This document shows positions 20,476-30,988 of a stretch of DNA of 62,148 nt, piece by piece (position 1 is the first letter of the stretch; each line of letters starts with the position of its first letter). Below the pieces are notes generated by a model. It made no database searches. It was not told the origin of the DNA and worked only from the letters and a program-made list of their open reading frames with translations. The DNA lies in contig CALDSR010000049.1 of assembly GCA_937924505.1 (NCBI GenBank), forward strand, positions 1-62,148. Reading direction: 5' to 3'. The DNA comes from an uncultured Granulosicoccus sp. (lineage in GTDB: Bacteria > Pseudomonadota > Gammaproteobacteria > Granulosicoccales > Granulosicoccaceae). The position numbers and the translations under genes are program-made.

Positions 20476-22506
20476 ATGCCTGAATCTGTCATCGTCAAAC
20501 GCCCAGCTTTCAGTAAGATCAAGATAGACTCGATTGAAGCCGAGCTGGACAAACAGCTCAGTGCCTGCCGAGCCGTTATCGAAAAAGTCGCGAAAGTAGA
20601 CAATCCTGAATGGGATTCATTGATACAACCCGTTGCAGAAGCGCACAACGAACTGAATCTATTCTGGTCGCCGGTCAGTCACCTGAATTCGGTAATGAAC
20701 AGTGATCAGTTGCGCGATGTATACAAACGATGTCTGCCAAAACTCAGTAGCTATTACACGGATATTGGCCAGCACAAGCCTTTGTACGAAGCGACACTCG
20801 CGCTGGCATCAAGTACAGCTTATGCTGAATTGAGCGCAGCGCAACAACGCGAGATCCAGAACGAGCTCAGAGATTTTGAACTTGGCGGTGTGTCATTAAC
20901 AGATGATGCCAAAAAGCGGTTTGCCGAAATCGCTCAGGACCTGTCTCGACTGACCACTGAATTCTCCGACAATGTGCTCGATGCTACAAACGCCTGGGAA
21001 AAACAACTCGACGATGTCGCGGCGCTTGAAGGCTTGCCAGAATCAGCAATCGCAGCAGCCAGGCAGCGAGCGGAGCAGAAGGGCCTTGACGGTTATTTGG
21101 TCAATCTGGAATTTCCAAGTTATCTGGCCGTAATGACTTATGCCGACGATGCAGCGCTCAGGAAAGAGCTGTATACCGCATTTACGACTCGTGCTTCGAA
21201 TCAGGGACCACACGCAGGACAGTACGACAACTCTGCCACGATGAAAGAAATCCTCCAGTTGCGAGCTGAAAAGGCGAGTTTGCTTGGCTATGACGCTTAT
21301 GCTGATTTATCGATGGTCCGAAAAATGGTTGAGTCGCCCCAGGTGGTCGTGGAGTTTCTTGATGATTTGGCCAAGCGCGCTGTTCCCCAGGCCCGTGAAG
21401 AATTCGAAACACTTGAAGCGTTTGCCAAATCCGAGCTTGGGATGGATGCATTGGAAGCCTGGGATGTCCCCTATGTCAGCGATAAGCTCAAACAACGCGA
21501 ACATGAACTATCCGCAGAAGATCTGAAACCCTATTTCCCGGCTAATATTGCAGTGCCAGGGATGTTCAAGGTTGTGGGCAAACTTTTTGGGTTGTCGATA
21601 GACGCGGTGGAAAACGTCGATGTTTATCACGATGACGTCGCGCTGTTCCAGATCAAGGATGCCAACGGTGATTTGCGTGGAGAGTTCTATATGGACAACT
21701 ATGCGCGGGCAAACAAGCGTGGCGGTGCCTGGATGGATGTCTGTTCGACACGCCAGAAAATTGCCGGTCGGACGCAAATGCCGATTGCCTACCTGACCTG
21801 CAATCTAACACCTCCCGTTGGTGACGATCCGGCGTTGTTAACGCACGATGAAGTCACGACGCTATTTCATGAATTTGGTCATGGCCTGCATCATATGTTG
21901 ACCCGTGTGGATAACGCCGGCGTGTCAGGCATCAATGGCGTCGAGTGGGATGCCGTAGAGCTACCCAGTCAGTTTCTGGAAAATTGGTGTTGGGAGCGCG
22001 AATCAATCGACATGATCAGCGGTCACTATGAAACTGGCGAAAAGCTGCCTGACGAATTGCTTGAACGCATGCGCAATGCACGCAATTTTCAATCAGCGAT
22101 GCAGTTGGTTCGTCAACTCGAATTCGCCATGTTCGATATGCAATTGCATATTCAATCGACAGCGACTGAATCTGCAGACATTCAAGCGACCCTTAACAAG
22201 GTGCGCGAGAAAGTTGCTGTGGTACCCACACCGTCATTCAATCGTTTTCAACATGGTTTCTCACACATTTTTTCAGGCGGTTACAGTGCAGGCTACTTCA
22301 GTTACAAGTGGGCAGAGGTTCTGTCAGCCGATGCATTTGCGCGGTTTGAGGAAGAGGGAATCTTCAACGAGAAGACCGGCGAGGATTTTCTGAAATCTGT
22401 TCTGGAAGTCGGTGGATCACGTGATGCAATGACATCGTTCGTCGAATTTCGTGGACGAGAGCCAACCGTGGATGCCCTGCTGCGTCACTCAGGACTGGCT
22501 GCTTGA
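20476..22506 (+). CDS. prlC: Oligopeptidase A, M3-family zinc metallopeptidase
   Basis: A 676-residue cytosolic thimet-type oligopeptidase that degrades short peptides, including cleaved signal peptides. The zinc site HEFGH is at 465-469 within [15 protein letters not shown], with the third ligand glutamate about 25 residues later ([18 protein letters not shown]). The C-terminal [20 protein letters not shown] is typical of the subfamily. Length agrees with E. coli PrlC (680). It begins 30 bases after gyrB, and its stop overlaps the TTG start of ubiD by four bases. Confidence 0.95.
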   Translation: MPESVIVKRPAFSKIKIDSIEAELDKQLSACRAVIEKVAKVDNPEWDSLIQPVAEAHNELNLFWSPVSHLNSVMNSDQLRDVYKRCLPKLSSYYTDIGQHKPLYEATLALASSTAYAELSAAQQREIQNELRDFELGGVSLTDDAKKRFAEIAQDLSRLTTEFSDNVLDATNAWEKQLDDVAALEGLPESAIAAARQRAEQKGLDGYLVNLEFPSYLAVMTYADDAALRKELYTAFTTRASNQGPHAGQYDNSATMKEILQLRAEKASLLGYDAYADLSMVRKMVESPQVVVEFLDDLAKRAVPQAREEFETLEAFAKSELGMDALEAWDVPYVSDKLKQREHELSAEDLKPYFPANIAVPGMFKVVGKLFGLSIDAVENVDVYHDDVALFQIKDANGDLRGEFYMDNYARANKRGGAWMDVCSTRQKIAGRTQMPIAYLTCNLTPPVGDDPALLTHDEVTTLFHEFGHGLHHMLTRVDNAGVSGINGVEWDAVELPSQFLENWCWERESIDMISGHYETGEKLPDELLERMRNARNFQSAMQLVRQLEFAMFDMQLHIQSTATESADIQATLNKVREKVAVVPTPSFNRFQHGFSHIFSGGYSAGYFSYKWAEVLSADAFARFEEEGIFNEKTGEDFLKSVLEVGGSRDAMTSFVEFRGREPTVDALLRHSGLAA

Positions 22507-23972
22507 AGTACAAGGATCTGCGCGAATTCTTGGCGGGTCTGGAATCTCGCGGTGAGCTCAAGCGCATCAGTACCGAGTTTGATCCCAATCTTGAAATAAC
22601 TGAGGTTTGTGATCGCACCTTGCGCGCGCAGGGCCCGGCCTTGTTGTTCGAAAACCCCAAAGGCTCAGCGTACCCCTTGCTGGGCAATTTATTCGGGACC
22701 CCCGAACGCGTTGCATTTGGCATGGGCGAAGAATCAACGGATGCGCTGCGTGAGGTGGGCAAGTTGCTCGCCTTTTTGAAAGAGCCTGATCCGCCCAAAG
22801 GCATCAAGGATGCCTGGAATTCCTTGCCGATATTCAAAAAAGTACTGGATATGGCGCCAAAGACGGTCAAAAACGCACCTTGTCAGGAAGAACAATGGGA
22901 CGAGATTGATTTAGGACGTTTGCCCATACAGACCTGTTGGCCGGGAGATGCGGGCCCTTTGATTACCTGGGGACTGGTCATCACCAAAGGACCGCACAAG
23001 AAGCGTCACAATATGGGAATCTACCGTCAGCAAGTCATTGGTCCCAACAAGACCATCATGCGCTGGCTGAGTCATCGTGGCGGTGCACTTGATTTTCAGG
23101 AATGGCAACAAAGCAACCCAGGTGAACCGTTTCCGGCTGTCGTTATCCTGGGCGCAGATCCGGCAACCATACTGGCTGCGGTAACGCCAGTACCTGACAC
23201 CTTGTCAGAGCATGCTTTCGCTGGATTGCTGCGGGGTGAACGAACGCAGCTCGTACAAGCGAAAACAGTTGATTTGTTAGTTCCGGCCTCCGCCGAATTT
23301 GTTCTTGAGGGTTATATTCATCCAGGTGAAATGGCGGAAGAAGGCCCCTTTGGTGATCACACGGGCTATTACAACGAGGTAGATGAATTCCCGGTATTCA
23401 CGATTGAACATGTAACGCATCGAAGCGAGCCAATTTATCATTCAACCTACACGGGCCGTCCACCGGATGAACCTGCGATCCTGGGTGTTGCCTTGAATGA
23501 AGTATTTGTGCCGATTTTACAAAAGCAGTTTCCGGAAATCGTCGACTTTTATTTACCCCCTGAAGGCTGTTCCTATCGAATGGCGGTCGTCAGCATGAAG
23601 AAGCAATATCCCGGTCACGCCAAACGCGTAATGATGGGTGTCTGGTCTTTTCTTCGTCAATTCATGTACACAAAATTTGTCATCGTGGTTGATGACGATA
23701 TCAACACGCGTTCCTGGGAAGATGTGATCTGGGCAATCACGACCCGAATGGATCCCGGTCGTGACACAACCTTGATTGAACACACACCGATTGATTACCT
23801 TGATTTCGCATCCCCGGTATCAGGCCTCGGATCAAAGATGGGTCTGGATGCAACGAACAAGTTGCCGGGCGAAACAAACCGGGAGTGGGGCGAACCTATC
23901 AGTATGAATACGGAGGTAGTCCAACGGATTGACAGCCTATGGGATGAGCTTGGTATCCTTGATCAGGGATGA
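22503..23972 (+). CDS. ubiD: 4-hydroxy-3-polyprenylbenzoate decarboxylase UbiD
   Basis: It decarboxylates the polyprenylated ring in ubiquinone biosynthesis, using prenylated FMN made by UbiX (not in this window). 489 residues against 497 in E. coli. It opens [20 protein letters not shown], as expected, so the TTG start at 22503 is well supported. The active-site region is the [10 protein letters not shown] stretch around residue 280. It overlaps the end of the oligopeptidase gene by four bases, so it is translationally coupled to an unrelated peptidase. The other ubiquinone genes here (ubiE, ubiJ, ubiB) are 22 kb away. Confidence 0.97.
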   Translation: MKYKDLREFLAGLESRGELKRISTEFDPNLEITEVCDRTLRAQGPALLFENPKGSAYPLLGNLFGTPERVAFGMGEESTDALREVGKLLAFLKEPDPPKGIKDAWNSLPIFKKVLDMAPKTVKNAPCQEEQWDEIDLGRLPIQTCWPGDAGPLITWGLVITKGPHKKRHNMGIYRQQVIGPNKTIMRWLSHRGGALDFQEWQQSNPGEPFPAVVILGADPATILAAVTPVPDTLSEHAFAGLLRGERTQLVQAKTVDLLVPASAEFVLEGYIHPGEMAEEGPFGDHTGYYNEVDEFPVFTIEHVTHRSEPIYHSTYTGRPPDEPAILGVALNEVFVPILQKQFPEIVDFYLPPEGCSYRMAVVSMKKQYPGHAKRVMMGVWSFLRQFMYTKFVIVVDDDINTRSWEDVIWAITTRMDPGRDTTLIEHTPIDYLDFASPVSGLGSKMGLDATNKLPGETNREWGEPISMNTEVVQRIDSLWDELGILDQG

Positions 23973-24174
23973 CTTCGCTCGTCAGGCTTCGTGAGTTCCA
24001 TGTTGAATCTCTTCGCAGGTGAGCCTACCTAGTAGTGATACATCTATCCACATAATGTTTGGGACACTCGTTGCCTATCACTGTTAAGTGTCATGTTGTA
24101 TCAACGGATTTGAGTATTATGGTGTTTCGTCGATTTCCAGCAACTGGTAAAGCTGAAAGGACAGAGCTTAAGCT

Positions 24175-25425
24175 ATGACTCGTAGGACCACTGAGGAATT
24201 ACATACTCACTGGGCTAATGGTGGACGAAATCTTCGCCGCCAGTCAGCGGCTATGCCGCGATTGACAACAAACAGTCCAGATTCGCGCATATCAAAAGAC
24301 GGTCTATCCAAAAGTATAGGAAGCGTATATAAAGCGCCCGAGTTGATGGACACGTCTTTCGAGCAGACATCCAGAAAAGGTTTGATTGGAATCATCACCA
24401 GCACGTTTGAATCTGCTTATCACGGGCGGATGATGGAACAAGCGTCTACATATTTTAACGAACGCGGTTACGACTCTATCTTTGTATCCCATGCGAATAA
24501 TAAATCAGTAGAGTTGAATGCAATTTCAAGCCTGGATGAACTTGAATGTGATGGCTTGATTGTATTTTCCTCTTCCCTCGATAATGAAGAGTTGGCGGCT
24601 TATTTTGATTCACACCCTGCCTCGGTGTTGATAAATCACTATTTGCCTGAATATCATGATCGATGTGTTTATCTGGACAATATGTGTGGTGGACGCTTAG
24701 CGGCTCAATACCTTATTGACATGGAACACACGGCTATTGCCATGGTTACCGGTCCGGCGAAAGATCTTGAAGTCCAGGAGCGCAGTAGAGGGTTTCTGTC
24801 GGTATTGGAAGATCATGTGCCTGGATTGAAACCGGTAATGACGTTAGCTGGCGAACTTACGTTTGACTATGGAGCCAAAACCATCGAAAAAATTGTCGAA
24901 AGCAAGGAAACCATTACGGCAGTTTTTTTTCAAAATGACAATATGGCCTTAGGTGCATTGGAAAAGTGTCACCAACTGGGTATCGATGTCCCTAATGAAT
25001 TGTCCATAATTGGTTTCGATGATCTCATCGAGTCCCGACACACTTTCCCCGCATTGACAACGATTCATCAACCGATCAAGAAAATGGGCCGGGCTGCTGC
25101 ACAATTGATTTGCAGCATGCTCGAGCCCGATAAAACAGATGGGGCGCCGCCAGATACCCAAACGTTTTTCTGGCCTGTGCTGATGGAGCGAGAGACGGTC
25201 AAGAGGAAGCGCGTGCCAGAGGCCAACCCACGTATAACCGAACGAGAAATCGAGTGTTTACAATGGGCTTCGATCGGAAAAACGGCTTGGGAGATATCGA
25301 TGATTTTGGGTATTTCAGAGCGAACTGTTGGGTTTCATCTGACCAATGCCGCGACAAAATTCGAGGCAAATAATCGAACCCATGCGGTTAGTATTGCCCT
25401 CAAAAAAGGATTGATTACCGGCTAA
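24175..25425 (+). CDS. Hybrid regulator: LacI-type ligand sensor with C-terminal LuxR-type HTH
   Basis: 416 residues. Residues 1-66 are polar and show no LacI helix-turn-helix. Residues 68-340 are a LacI/PurR-type periplasmic-binding-like sensor: KGLIGIITSTFESAYHGRMM at the start, then VYLDNMCGGRLAAQYLIDM, FFQNDNMALGALEKCHQLGI and LSIIGFDDL. Residues 354-416 are a LuxR/GerE helix-turn-helix (ITEREIECLQWASIGKTAWE then ISMILGISERTVGFHL), of the kind seen in quorum-sensing LuxR proteins. So the DNA-binding domain sits at the opposite end from that of ordinary LacI proteins. The ligand is probably a sugar or similar small molecule (inference). AAAGGA lies about 12 bases before the ATG. The 3' end overlaps that of hemD by 11 bases. 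Confidence 0.8.
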   Translation: MTRRTTEELHTHWANGGRNLRRQSAAMPRLTTNSPDSRISKDGLSKSIGSVYKAPELMDTSFEQTSRKGLIGIITSTFESAYHGRMMEQASTYFNERGYDSIFVSHANNKSVELNAISSLDELECDGLIVFSSSLDNEELAAYFDSHPASVLINHYLPEYHDRCVYLDNMCGGRLAAQYLIDMEHTAIAMVTGPAKDLEVQERSRGFLSVLEDHVPGLKPVMTLAGELTFDYGAKTIEKIVESKETITAVFFQNDNMALGALEKCHQLGIDVPNELSIIGFDDLIESRHTFPALTTIHQPIKKMGRAAAQLICSMLEPDKTDGAPPDTQTFFWPVLMERETVKRKRVPEANPRITEREIECLQWASIGKTAWEISMILGISERTVGFHLTNAATKFEANNRTHAVSIALKKGLITG

Positions 25426-26173
25426 TACTGTTTGGTTTGTTTTCCAGCCAAGTTGTCAATAGCTTTATTTGTCCTGAGTTACCAGCGTAAGGCGCTACAA
25501 ACAAACTCCCGGTAAATCCACGCGTCAGTGCATGCTGACGAATACGTTCACTGTTGACGATCAGGTCGTGTTTTAGCAAGGTGCTGAGATAAGGGCTGGC
25601 CAGATGAACCAGATTGTCCAGGGTCTCGTTACTCATAACGCTGATAATGTCGAAGGGTGTCGATAATTTTGTTGCCAGTGATGCGTCCGGATTCGGGCAT
25701 TGTCGCCGGTAAACATCAAGGGTGACTACCGATGTGGATGTCAACGCCAATTGTGCTTCGATATAACCCCGTCCCCCGACACCTTTGATAATCAATAAAC
25801 GCTCAGGTAACGCTGATTGTCGCTTTAGCAAGGTGACAAATGCCTCGCTGTCATAGGGCGCGACTGGTTGGCTGATGACAGACTGCCCAAAAGTTGCCAG
25901 AGCTTTGGCTGTGGCATTCCCGAGTGCGTACACATCAATCTCGGTCCACGGCAAAGCAAGCTTTTGATTGGCATGCGCGACTGCATTGGCGCTAGTGAAT
26001 ACAACGGTATCGACATCGGTCAAATCGCTCGGTTCAAGACGTACATTCGTTGCCTGTATTTCGAGGCAAGGTACATGGACGACCGTAAAACCAAGCGCTT
26101 CGCAATCGGCGACCAGCGTATTTTCCTGGCCCTCGGGGCGCGTGACAAGAAGGCGAGGGCGCGGCGGTTTCAT
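25415..26173 (-). CDS. hemD: Uroporphyrinogen-III synthase
   Basis: It cyclises hydroxymethylbilane with inversion of ring D, the step after HemC. 252 residues from the ATG at 26173 (MKPPRPRLLVTRPEGQENTL). Two-lobed family with low conservation; TRPEGQ near the start and VVFTSANAV are typical. The start overlaps the hemC stop by one base (TGATG), a coupled arrangement. The stop lies inside the 3' end of the convergent hybrid regulator. Confidence 0.93.
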   Translation of the reverse strand: MKPPRPRLLVTRPEGQENTLVADCEALGFTVVHVPCLEIQATNVRLEPSDLTDVDTVVFTSANAVAHANQKLALPWTEIDVYALGNATAKALATFGQSVISQPVAPYDSEAFVTLLKRQSALPERLLIIKGVGGRGYIEAQLALTSTSVVTLDVYRRQCPNPDASLATKLSTPFDIISVMSNETLDNLVHLASPYLSTLLKHDLIVNSERIRQHALTRGFTGSLFVAPYAGNSGQIKLLTTWLENKPNSISR

Positions 26174-27141
26174 CAAATAGTTGCGTGAGCGAGATCAGCG
26201 CTATCCAGTATCGCTTGTGCGCCTTGACCCAGTAAGGTACGAGCCGCGCGCACGCCAAGCTCGTGAGCTTGTAACAAGCTGACTTCATCACCGAGCGCGT
26301 TGTTAAGGGTGATGGACTCATTGGTTTTCAATAATGTCTTGCCATCGAGTGAAATGACCCGCGCGTCCAGTGTCAGTGTTTGCCCTTGTAACACGCTGTA
26401 GGCGGCCACAGGAGCCGAACAGCCGCCATTGAGTGTCGCACTGACGGCCCGCTCGGCGCGTAGTCTCACCGCGCTTGGCGCATCGTGCAATTTTGCCAGT
26501 CGGTTTTGCAAGGCGGTGTCATCGCTGCGGACTTCTATACCGATTATTCCCTGACCAACCGCCGGTAATGATGTCTCGACGGCCAAGGTTTCGGCGATTC
26601 GTTGATCGAAGCCCAGGCGTTTCAAACCCGCGCAGGCAAGGATGATGGCATCAAAGTTTCCATCATCCAGTTTTTGCAAGCGCGTATTGACGTTACCGCG
26701 CAAATCCCGGATTTCGAACCCGGCGTTGTAGTGTTTGATCTGTGACAATCGGCGTGGGCTGCAGGTGCCGATGACTGCATTTTTTGGCAGCGCATCAAGG
26801 CTTGTGTATTTGTTTGATACGAGTGCGTCGAACGGGTCTTCCCGCGCGAGTACGGTACTGATAACCAGCCCATCAGGCATGACAGCGGTCACATCCTTCA
26901 TCGAGTGCACCGCCAGATCCGCTTCGTCGTCCATCAGGGCACGCTCCAGTTCCTTGACAAAAAGCCCCTTGCCGCCGATTTTGGCTAGCGAGGTTTTCAG
27001 CCATATATCGCCCTTCGTCTTCATCGGACGAAGCTCAACGGCTGTCTCGGGATCCAGAGCCAGTAGCTGATCGCGAACGGCATTGGCCTGCCACAGAGCC
27101 AGAGGGCTCTCACGTGTGGCGATGCGAATGATTTCAGACAT
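26173..27141 (-). CDS. hemC: Porphobilinogen deaminase (hydroxymethylbilane synthase)
   Basis: It polymerises four porphobilinogens into hydroxymethylbilane in haem synthesis. 322 residues. The dipyrromethane cofactor cysteine is C241 in NGGCSAP, and the catalytic aspartate is D83 in HSMKDV. The N-terminus MSEIIRIATRESPLALWQAN is standard. It is the first gene of a hemC-hemD pair and divergent from argH, with 137 bases between. No hemX or hemY follows, unlike in E. coli and Pseudomonas. Confidence 0.97.
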   Translation of the reverse strand: MSEIIRIATRESPLALWQANAVRDQLLALDPETAVELRPMKTKGDIWLKTSLAKIGGKGLFVKELERALMDDEADLAVHSMKDVTAVMPDGLVISTVLAREDPFDALVSNKYTSLDALPKNAVIGTCSPRRLSQIKHYNAGFEIRDLRGNVNTRLQKLDDGNFDAIILACAGLKRLGFDQRIAETLAVETSLPAVGQGIIGIEVRSDDTALQNRLAKLHDAPSAVRLRAERAVSATLNGGCSAPVAAYSVLQGQTLTLDARVISLDGKTLLKTNESITLNNALGDEVSLLQAHELGVRAARTLLGQGAQAILDSADLAHATI

Positions 27142-27278
27142 ACGAGAATTCAGATAACTATTTTCCAGCGATGTGGAAGCTTACACCGCAGACTGGGCAT
27201 TGTTTCATCGATGCCTTGATTTGACGTTAGTATATAAGCTGAAGTGCTATGTCAGCGCCGTTTCCAAAAAAGTGAGTC

Positions 27279-28706
27279 ATGCCCAGAAAAGAAGCCCCAT
27301 CCCCCCGACCCTCTGCTGGCGAACCTGCCACAGGCAGCACACTTTGGGGCGGCCGCTTTAGCGAATCTACCGACGCTTTCGTGCAGGAATTTACCAGTTC
27401 GGTCGGCTTCGACCAGCGCATGTACCGGCAGGACATCGCCGGATCTCGGGCCCATGCAACCATGCTGGCGAAATCCGGGGTCATTTCGGATGAGGATCGG
27501 GCGGCCATCATCGACGGGCTCGATGCGATCGAAGCAAGCATCGCCGTTGGCGAATTTGACTGGTCGGTTGCGCTTGAAGATGTGCACATGAATATTGAAG
27601 CTGCGCTTACGGCTCGCATTGGCGATGCGGGTAAACGTCTGCATACCGGTCGCTCGCGCAACGATCAGGTGGCTACTGATATTCGCCTCTATTTACGCGA
27701 CGCCATTGATGCTGCCAGTGTTGAGTGTGGGCGATTGCTCGATGGCCTGCTTGATCTGGCGGAACGGGAGGCATCGACGATCATGCCCGGATTTACCCAT
27801 CTGCAGACGGCGCAGCCGGTTACCTTTGGTCATCACGTCATGGCCTGGCACGAGATGATCATCCGCGACCTTGATCGTCTTGGCGATACACGCAAGCGGC
27901 TTAATGTCATGCCTCTCGGAGCTGCGGCTCTGGCCGGTACCTCCTATCCGATAGATCGCCATCTGACCGCGGAGCTGCTCGGCTTTGATGGCGTTTGCGA
28001 GAACTCGCTTGATGCGGTGAGTGATCGTGACTTTGCGATCGAATTCTGTTCGACGACGGCTGTCTGCTTGATGCACTTGTCGCGTATTGCTGAAGAACTG
28101 GTTCTTTGGACATCGGCACAATTTAATTTCATTCGGCTGCCGGATAGATTCTGTACCGGCTCGTCCATCATGCCGCAAAAGAAAAACCCGGATGTACCTG
28201 AACTGGTGCGCGGCAAGTCCAGTCGAACCTTCGGCAACCTGCTGGCTCTGCTGGCACTGATGAAGTCGCAGCCGCTGGCTTATAACAAGGACAATCAGGA
28301 AGACAAGGAACCGCTGTTTGATTCGGTCGATACCTTGCTTGGTAGTGTGCGAGCGTTTGCTGATATGTTGCCAGCGATTGAAGTGAACAAAGACGTCATG
28401 CACGAGGCGGCCCTGCGTGGATTTTCAACGGCAACTGATCTTGCTGATTACCTGGTCAGAAAAGGCCTGGCTTTTCGGGATGCACATGAAGTGGTTGGCA
28501 AGGCGGTCGCACATGGCATTGCGCGCGAAAAGGATCTTGCTGAACTGGACCTTCAGGAATTGCAAGCATTCAGCAATACTATCGAGGCGGACGTATTCGA
28601 GGTGCTGACACTGGAAGGTTCGGTCGCCAGTCGTTCACATATTGGTGGTACCGCACCCGATACTGTCATGGAAGCCATCAAGCGGGCACGTAAACGTCGA
28701 AGCTAG
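27279..28706 (+). CDS. argH: Argininosuccinate lyase
   Basis: Last step of arginine synthesis, splitting argininosuccinate into arginine and fumarate. 475 residues. The family signature [12 protein letters not shown] begins at residue 294; other family segments are LWGGRFSES near 22 and [12 protein letters not shown]. The N-terminus has about 20 extra residues rich in proline and serine before the usual start, probably a disordered tail. The argH/hemC divergence is common in gammaproteobacteria. Confidence 0.97.
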   Translation: MPRKEAPSPRPSAGEPATGSTLWGGRFSESTDAFVQEFTSSVGFDQRMYRQDIAGSRAHATMLAKSGVISDEDRAAIIDGLDAIEASIAVGEFDWSVALEDVHMNIEAALTARIGDAGKRLHTGRSRNDQVATDIRLYLRDAIDAASVECGRLLDGLLDLAEREASTIMPGFTHLQTAQPVTFGHHVMAWHEMIIRDLDRLGDTRKRLNVMPLGAAALAGTSYPIDRHLTAELLGFDGVCENSLDAVSDRDFAIEFCSTTAVCLMHLSRIAEELVLWTSAQFNFIRLPDRFCTGSSIMPQKKNPDVPELVRGKSSRTFGNLLALLALMKSQPLAYNKDNQEDKEPLFDSVDTLLGSVRAFADMLPAIEVNKDVMHEAALRGFSTATDLADYLVRKGLAFRDAHEVVGKAVAHGIAREKDLAELDLQELQAFSNTIEADVFEVLTLEGSVASRSHIGGTAPDTVMEAIKRARKRRS

Positions 28707-28749
28707 ACACCGGCTGTTGTTGTAACTCTGACTCGCCGACGGAGATGTC

Positions 28750-29427
28750 CTACATACCGAACTGGCGTTTCAACCATGTCGAGATGTCAGCGACTTCGTC
28801 CGCACTGACACTATGCTCAATAGCATAGTCGCGCCACTCAACGCCAATTCCGTGCGCCATCATGACATCACGTGACTGCTCGGCATAGGCGATATTGATG
28901 ACATTGTCCTGTTGTCCATGAGCCATGAACACAGGCAGCGTCTTATGCGATTCGTCGAGTGTCGGTAACACCTTATCTTGCAGTGGAAAGTAGGTCGACA
29001 AGGCCAATATGCCTGCCAGTGGTTGAGCTTTTCGCAGACCGGCATACAGCGCAATCGCACCACCTTGAGAAAAGCCCGCCAGAATGACTCGGTTTGATGA
29101 CACGCCACGGCTCGCCTCATTCTCGATAAGTGCATCAACAGCATCGGCGGATTCCGAAATACCTGCTTGGTCCTGGCCGCGATCACCGATATCCATGGTC
29201 ATGATGTCGTACCAGCCTCGCATCGCCGCGCCACCGTTGATCGTGATGGGCCTCACTGGCGCATGCGGGAACAGAAAGCGAACGCCCGGACGATGCAGTA
29301 ATTCGAGTGCTGGCACCACGGGTTCAAAATCATGACCGCTGGCGCCCAGTCCGTGTAGCCAGATAACGGTGTATTCGGCTGGCGTACCGGTTGTTACTTC
29401 GACGCAGTCGAGGAGTTTTTCGGTCAT
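28750..29427 (-). CDS. Alpha/beta-hydrolase carboxylesterase (phospholipase/carboxylesterase family)
   Basis: A 225-residue serine hydrolase close to the Pseudomonas carboxylesterase-2 and acyl-protein thioesterase type. The nucleophile elbow is GFSQGGA, the oxyanion strand is VIWLHGLGASGHDF, and the catalytic Asp and His lie in HGQQDNVI and the late EHSVSAD segment. It acts on short esters in the cytosol. No signal peptide. Convergent with argH (43 bases) and divergent from lptM. Confidence 0.9.
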   Translation of the reverse strand: MTEKLLDCVEVTTGTPAEYTVIWLHGLGASGHDFEPVVPALELLHRPGVRFLFPHAPVRPITINGGAAMRGWYDIMTMDIGDRGQDQAGISESADAVDALIENEASRGVSSNRVILAGFSQGGAIALYAGLRKAQPLAGILALSTYFPLQDKVLPTLDESHKTLPVFMAHGQQDNVINIAYAEQSRDVMMAHGIGVEWRDYAIEHSVSADEVADISTWLKRQFGM

Positions 29428-29509
29428 GGGAGAGGGGTGTTTCTGTGACGATTTGCTGGTCCGAGTATACTCGATACCCCGAAGTCACGATCTGGCACGA
29501 GTTTCCCAC

Positions 29510-29737
29510 ATGCTGCCATGGCAAATTATCAGTATTGGAGTGGCACTACTTCTGTTGACCAGCTGTGGCAACAAAGGCGATCTGTTTTTGTTGCCAACAG
29601 AGATCACCGAGGAACAACTCGAGTCGATCGATGAAGCGATAGAAGCCATTGATCCGGAAGACGAGCTGGGCGATCAACCAAACGAAGACCCGTCCGAAGA
29701 CCCGACTGAAAACAAGAAGAAAAACAACGAGAGTTGA
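29510..29737 (+). CDS. lptM: LptM-like small lipoprotein (YifL family)
   Basis: A 75-residue lipoprotein: MLPWQIISIGVALLLLTSCG has a lipobox (LTSC) and is followed by the family sequence GNKGDLFLLP. LptM stabilises assembly of the LptDE lipopolysaccharide translocon in E. coli. The C-terminal half is unusually acidic (Glu/Asp/Pro-rich) and ends in a Lys/Asn stretch. The ATG at 29510 is chosen because a longer frame adds residues before the signal peptide. It ends directly before lysA, as in many gammaproteobacteria. Confidence 0.85.
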   Translation: MLPWQIISIGVALLLLTSCGNKGDLFLLPTEITEEQLESIDEAIEAIDPEDELGDQPNEDPSEDPTENKKKNNES

Positions 29738-29740
29738 GTG

Positions 29741-30988
29741 ATGAGTTATTTTCCGCGCCACAACGGCTCCTTGATGGCCGAAGGCTTGTCGCTCAGTTTG
29801 TTGGCTGAGCAATACGGTACACCTTTATATGTGTACAGCCGAGGTGCTATCGAATCCGCCTATCGGGAATTCAGCGACGCACTGGCCGGTCACAAGCATC
29901 TGATCTGTTATGCCGTCAAGGCCAATTCGAACCTTGCCGTGATTAACATACTGGCACGTCTGGGTTCAGGCTTTGACATTGTCTCCGGTGGTGAGCTCGA
30001 GCGAGTACTGGCAGCCGGTGCAACGGCTGATCGTATCGTTTTCTCCGGTGTCGGCAAGACCCATGATGAAATTCGTAAAGCACTGACAGTGGGTATTCGT
30101 TGCTTTAATGTCGAGTCTGCTGCCGAGCTTGAACGACTGGCGAAAATCGCCGCTGAGGTGGGTGTTGTTGCGCCAGTGTCTCTAAGAATAAATCCAGATG
30201 TTGACGCTGGCACGCATCCGTATATTTCAACCGGGCTGAAAGAGAATAAATTTGGTATCGGGACCGAAGATGCCATTGCCGTGTATGAACGAGCAGCTGC
30301 GCTAGCGTCGATTGATATTCAAGGCATCGATTGTCATATCGGTTCGCAGCTTACCGAGATCGAACCGTACCGTGACGCCTACCGAAAAGTCATCGACGTG
30401 GTGGATATGCTCGCTGACAAGGGTATTCGTGTGTCTCATTTTGATGTTGGAGGCGGGCAGGGTATTCAATACGACAATACGGATTCATTAAGTATTCCGG
30501 ACTGGGCAGCCGTTGTCATCGAGGCGATTGGCGATCGGGATATTGAAATACTGGCGGAACCTGGCCGCTATATCGCTGGGCCTGCTGGTGTGTTGCTGAC
30601 CCAGGTAGAATACCTGAAGACCAATGAGGATCGTCATTTTGCGATTATTGATGCGGCCATGAACGATCTGATCAGACCGGCTCTTTACAGTGCCTGGCAA
30701 GCGATAGAAACGGTCGAGACGCGAGAACTTCCGCTCAAAACCTATGATGTTGTCGGGCCGGTATGTGAATCGGCAGACTTTCTCGGCAAGTCACGGCCAT
30801 TGGCGATTGATGAAGGTGATCTCTTGGCTATTCGTCAAAGCGGTGCCTATGCCTTTGTCATGAGCTCTAACTACAACACACGCGCACGCGCGGCAGAAAT
30901 CATGGTTGACGGTGAGCAGGCGCATGTTGTCAGACAACGTGAAGTGATTGAAGAGCTCTTTGCCAGCGAAGCGATTTTGCCGGACTGA
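29741..30988 (+). CDS. lysA: Diaminopimelate decarboxylase
   Basis: It makes lysine from meso-diaminopimelate. PLP-dependent fold-type III enzyme of 415 residues; the PLP lysine is K60 in CYAVKANSN. Other landmarks are HIGSQ and the GGGQGI phosphate site. The ATG at 29741 is preferred to the GTG one codon before. It sits between lptM and dapF, so the lysine and peptidoglycan precursor steps are linked in one operon. Confidence 0.97.
   Translation: MSYFPRHNGSLMAEGLSLSLLAEQYGTPLYVYSRGAIESAYREFSDALAGHKHLICYAVKANSNLAVINILARLGSGFDIVSGGELERVLAAGATADRIVFSGVGKTHDEIRKALTVGIRCFNVESAAELERLAKIAAEVGVVAPVSLRINPDVDAGTHPYISTGLKENKFGIGTEDAIAVYERAAALASIDIQGIDCHIGSQLTEIEPYRDAYRKVIDVVDMLADKGIRVSHFDVGGGQGIQYDNTDSLSIPDWAAVVIEAIGDRDIEILAEPGRYIAGPAGVLLTQVEYLKTNEDRHFAIIDAAMNDLIRPALYSAWQAIETVETRELPLKTYDVVGPVCESADFLGKSRPLAIDEGDLLAIRQSGAYAFVMSSNYNTRARAAEIMVDGEQAHVVRQREVIEELFASEAILPD

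Noticed and set aside
24175..24372. LacI-type N-terminal helix-turn-helix in the hybrid regulator
   Set aside because: Residues 1-66 do not contain the expected helix-turn-helix pattern in any frame I could read.
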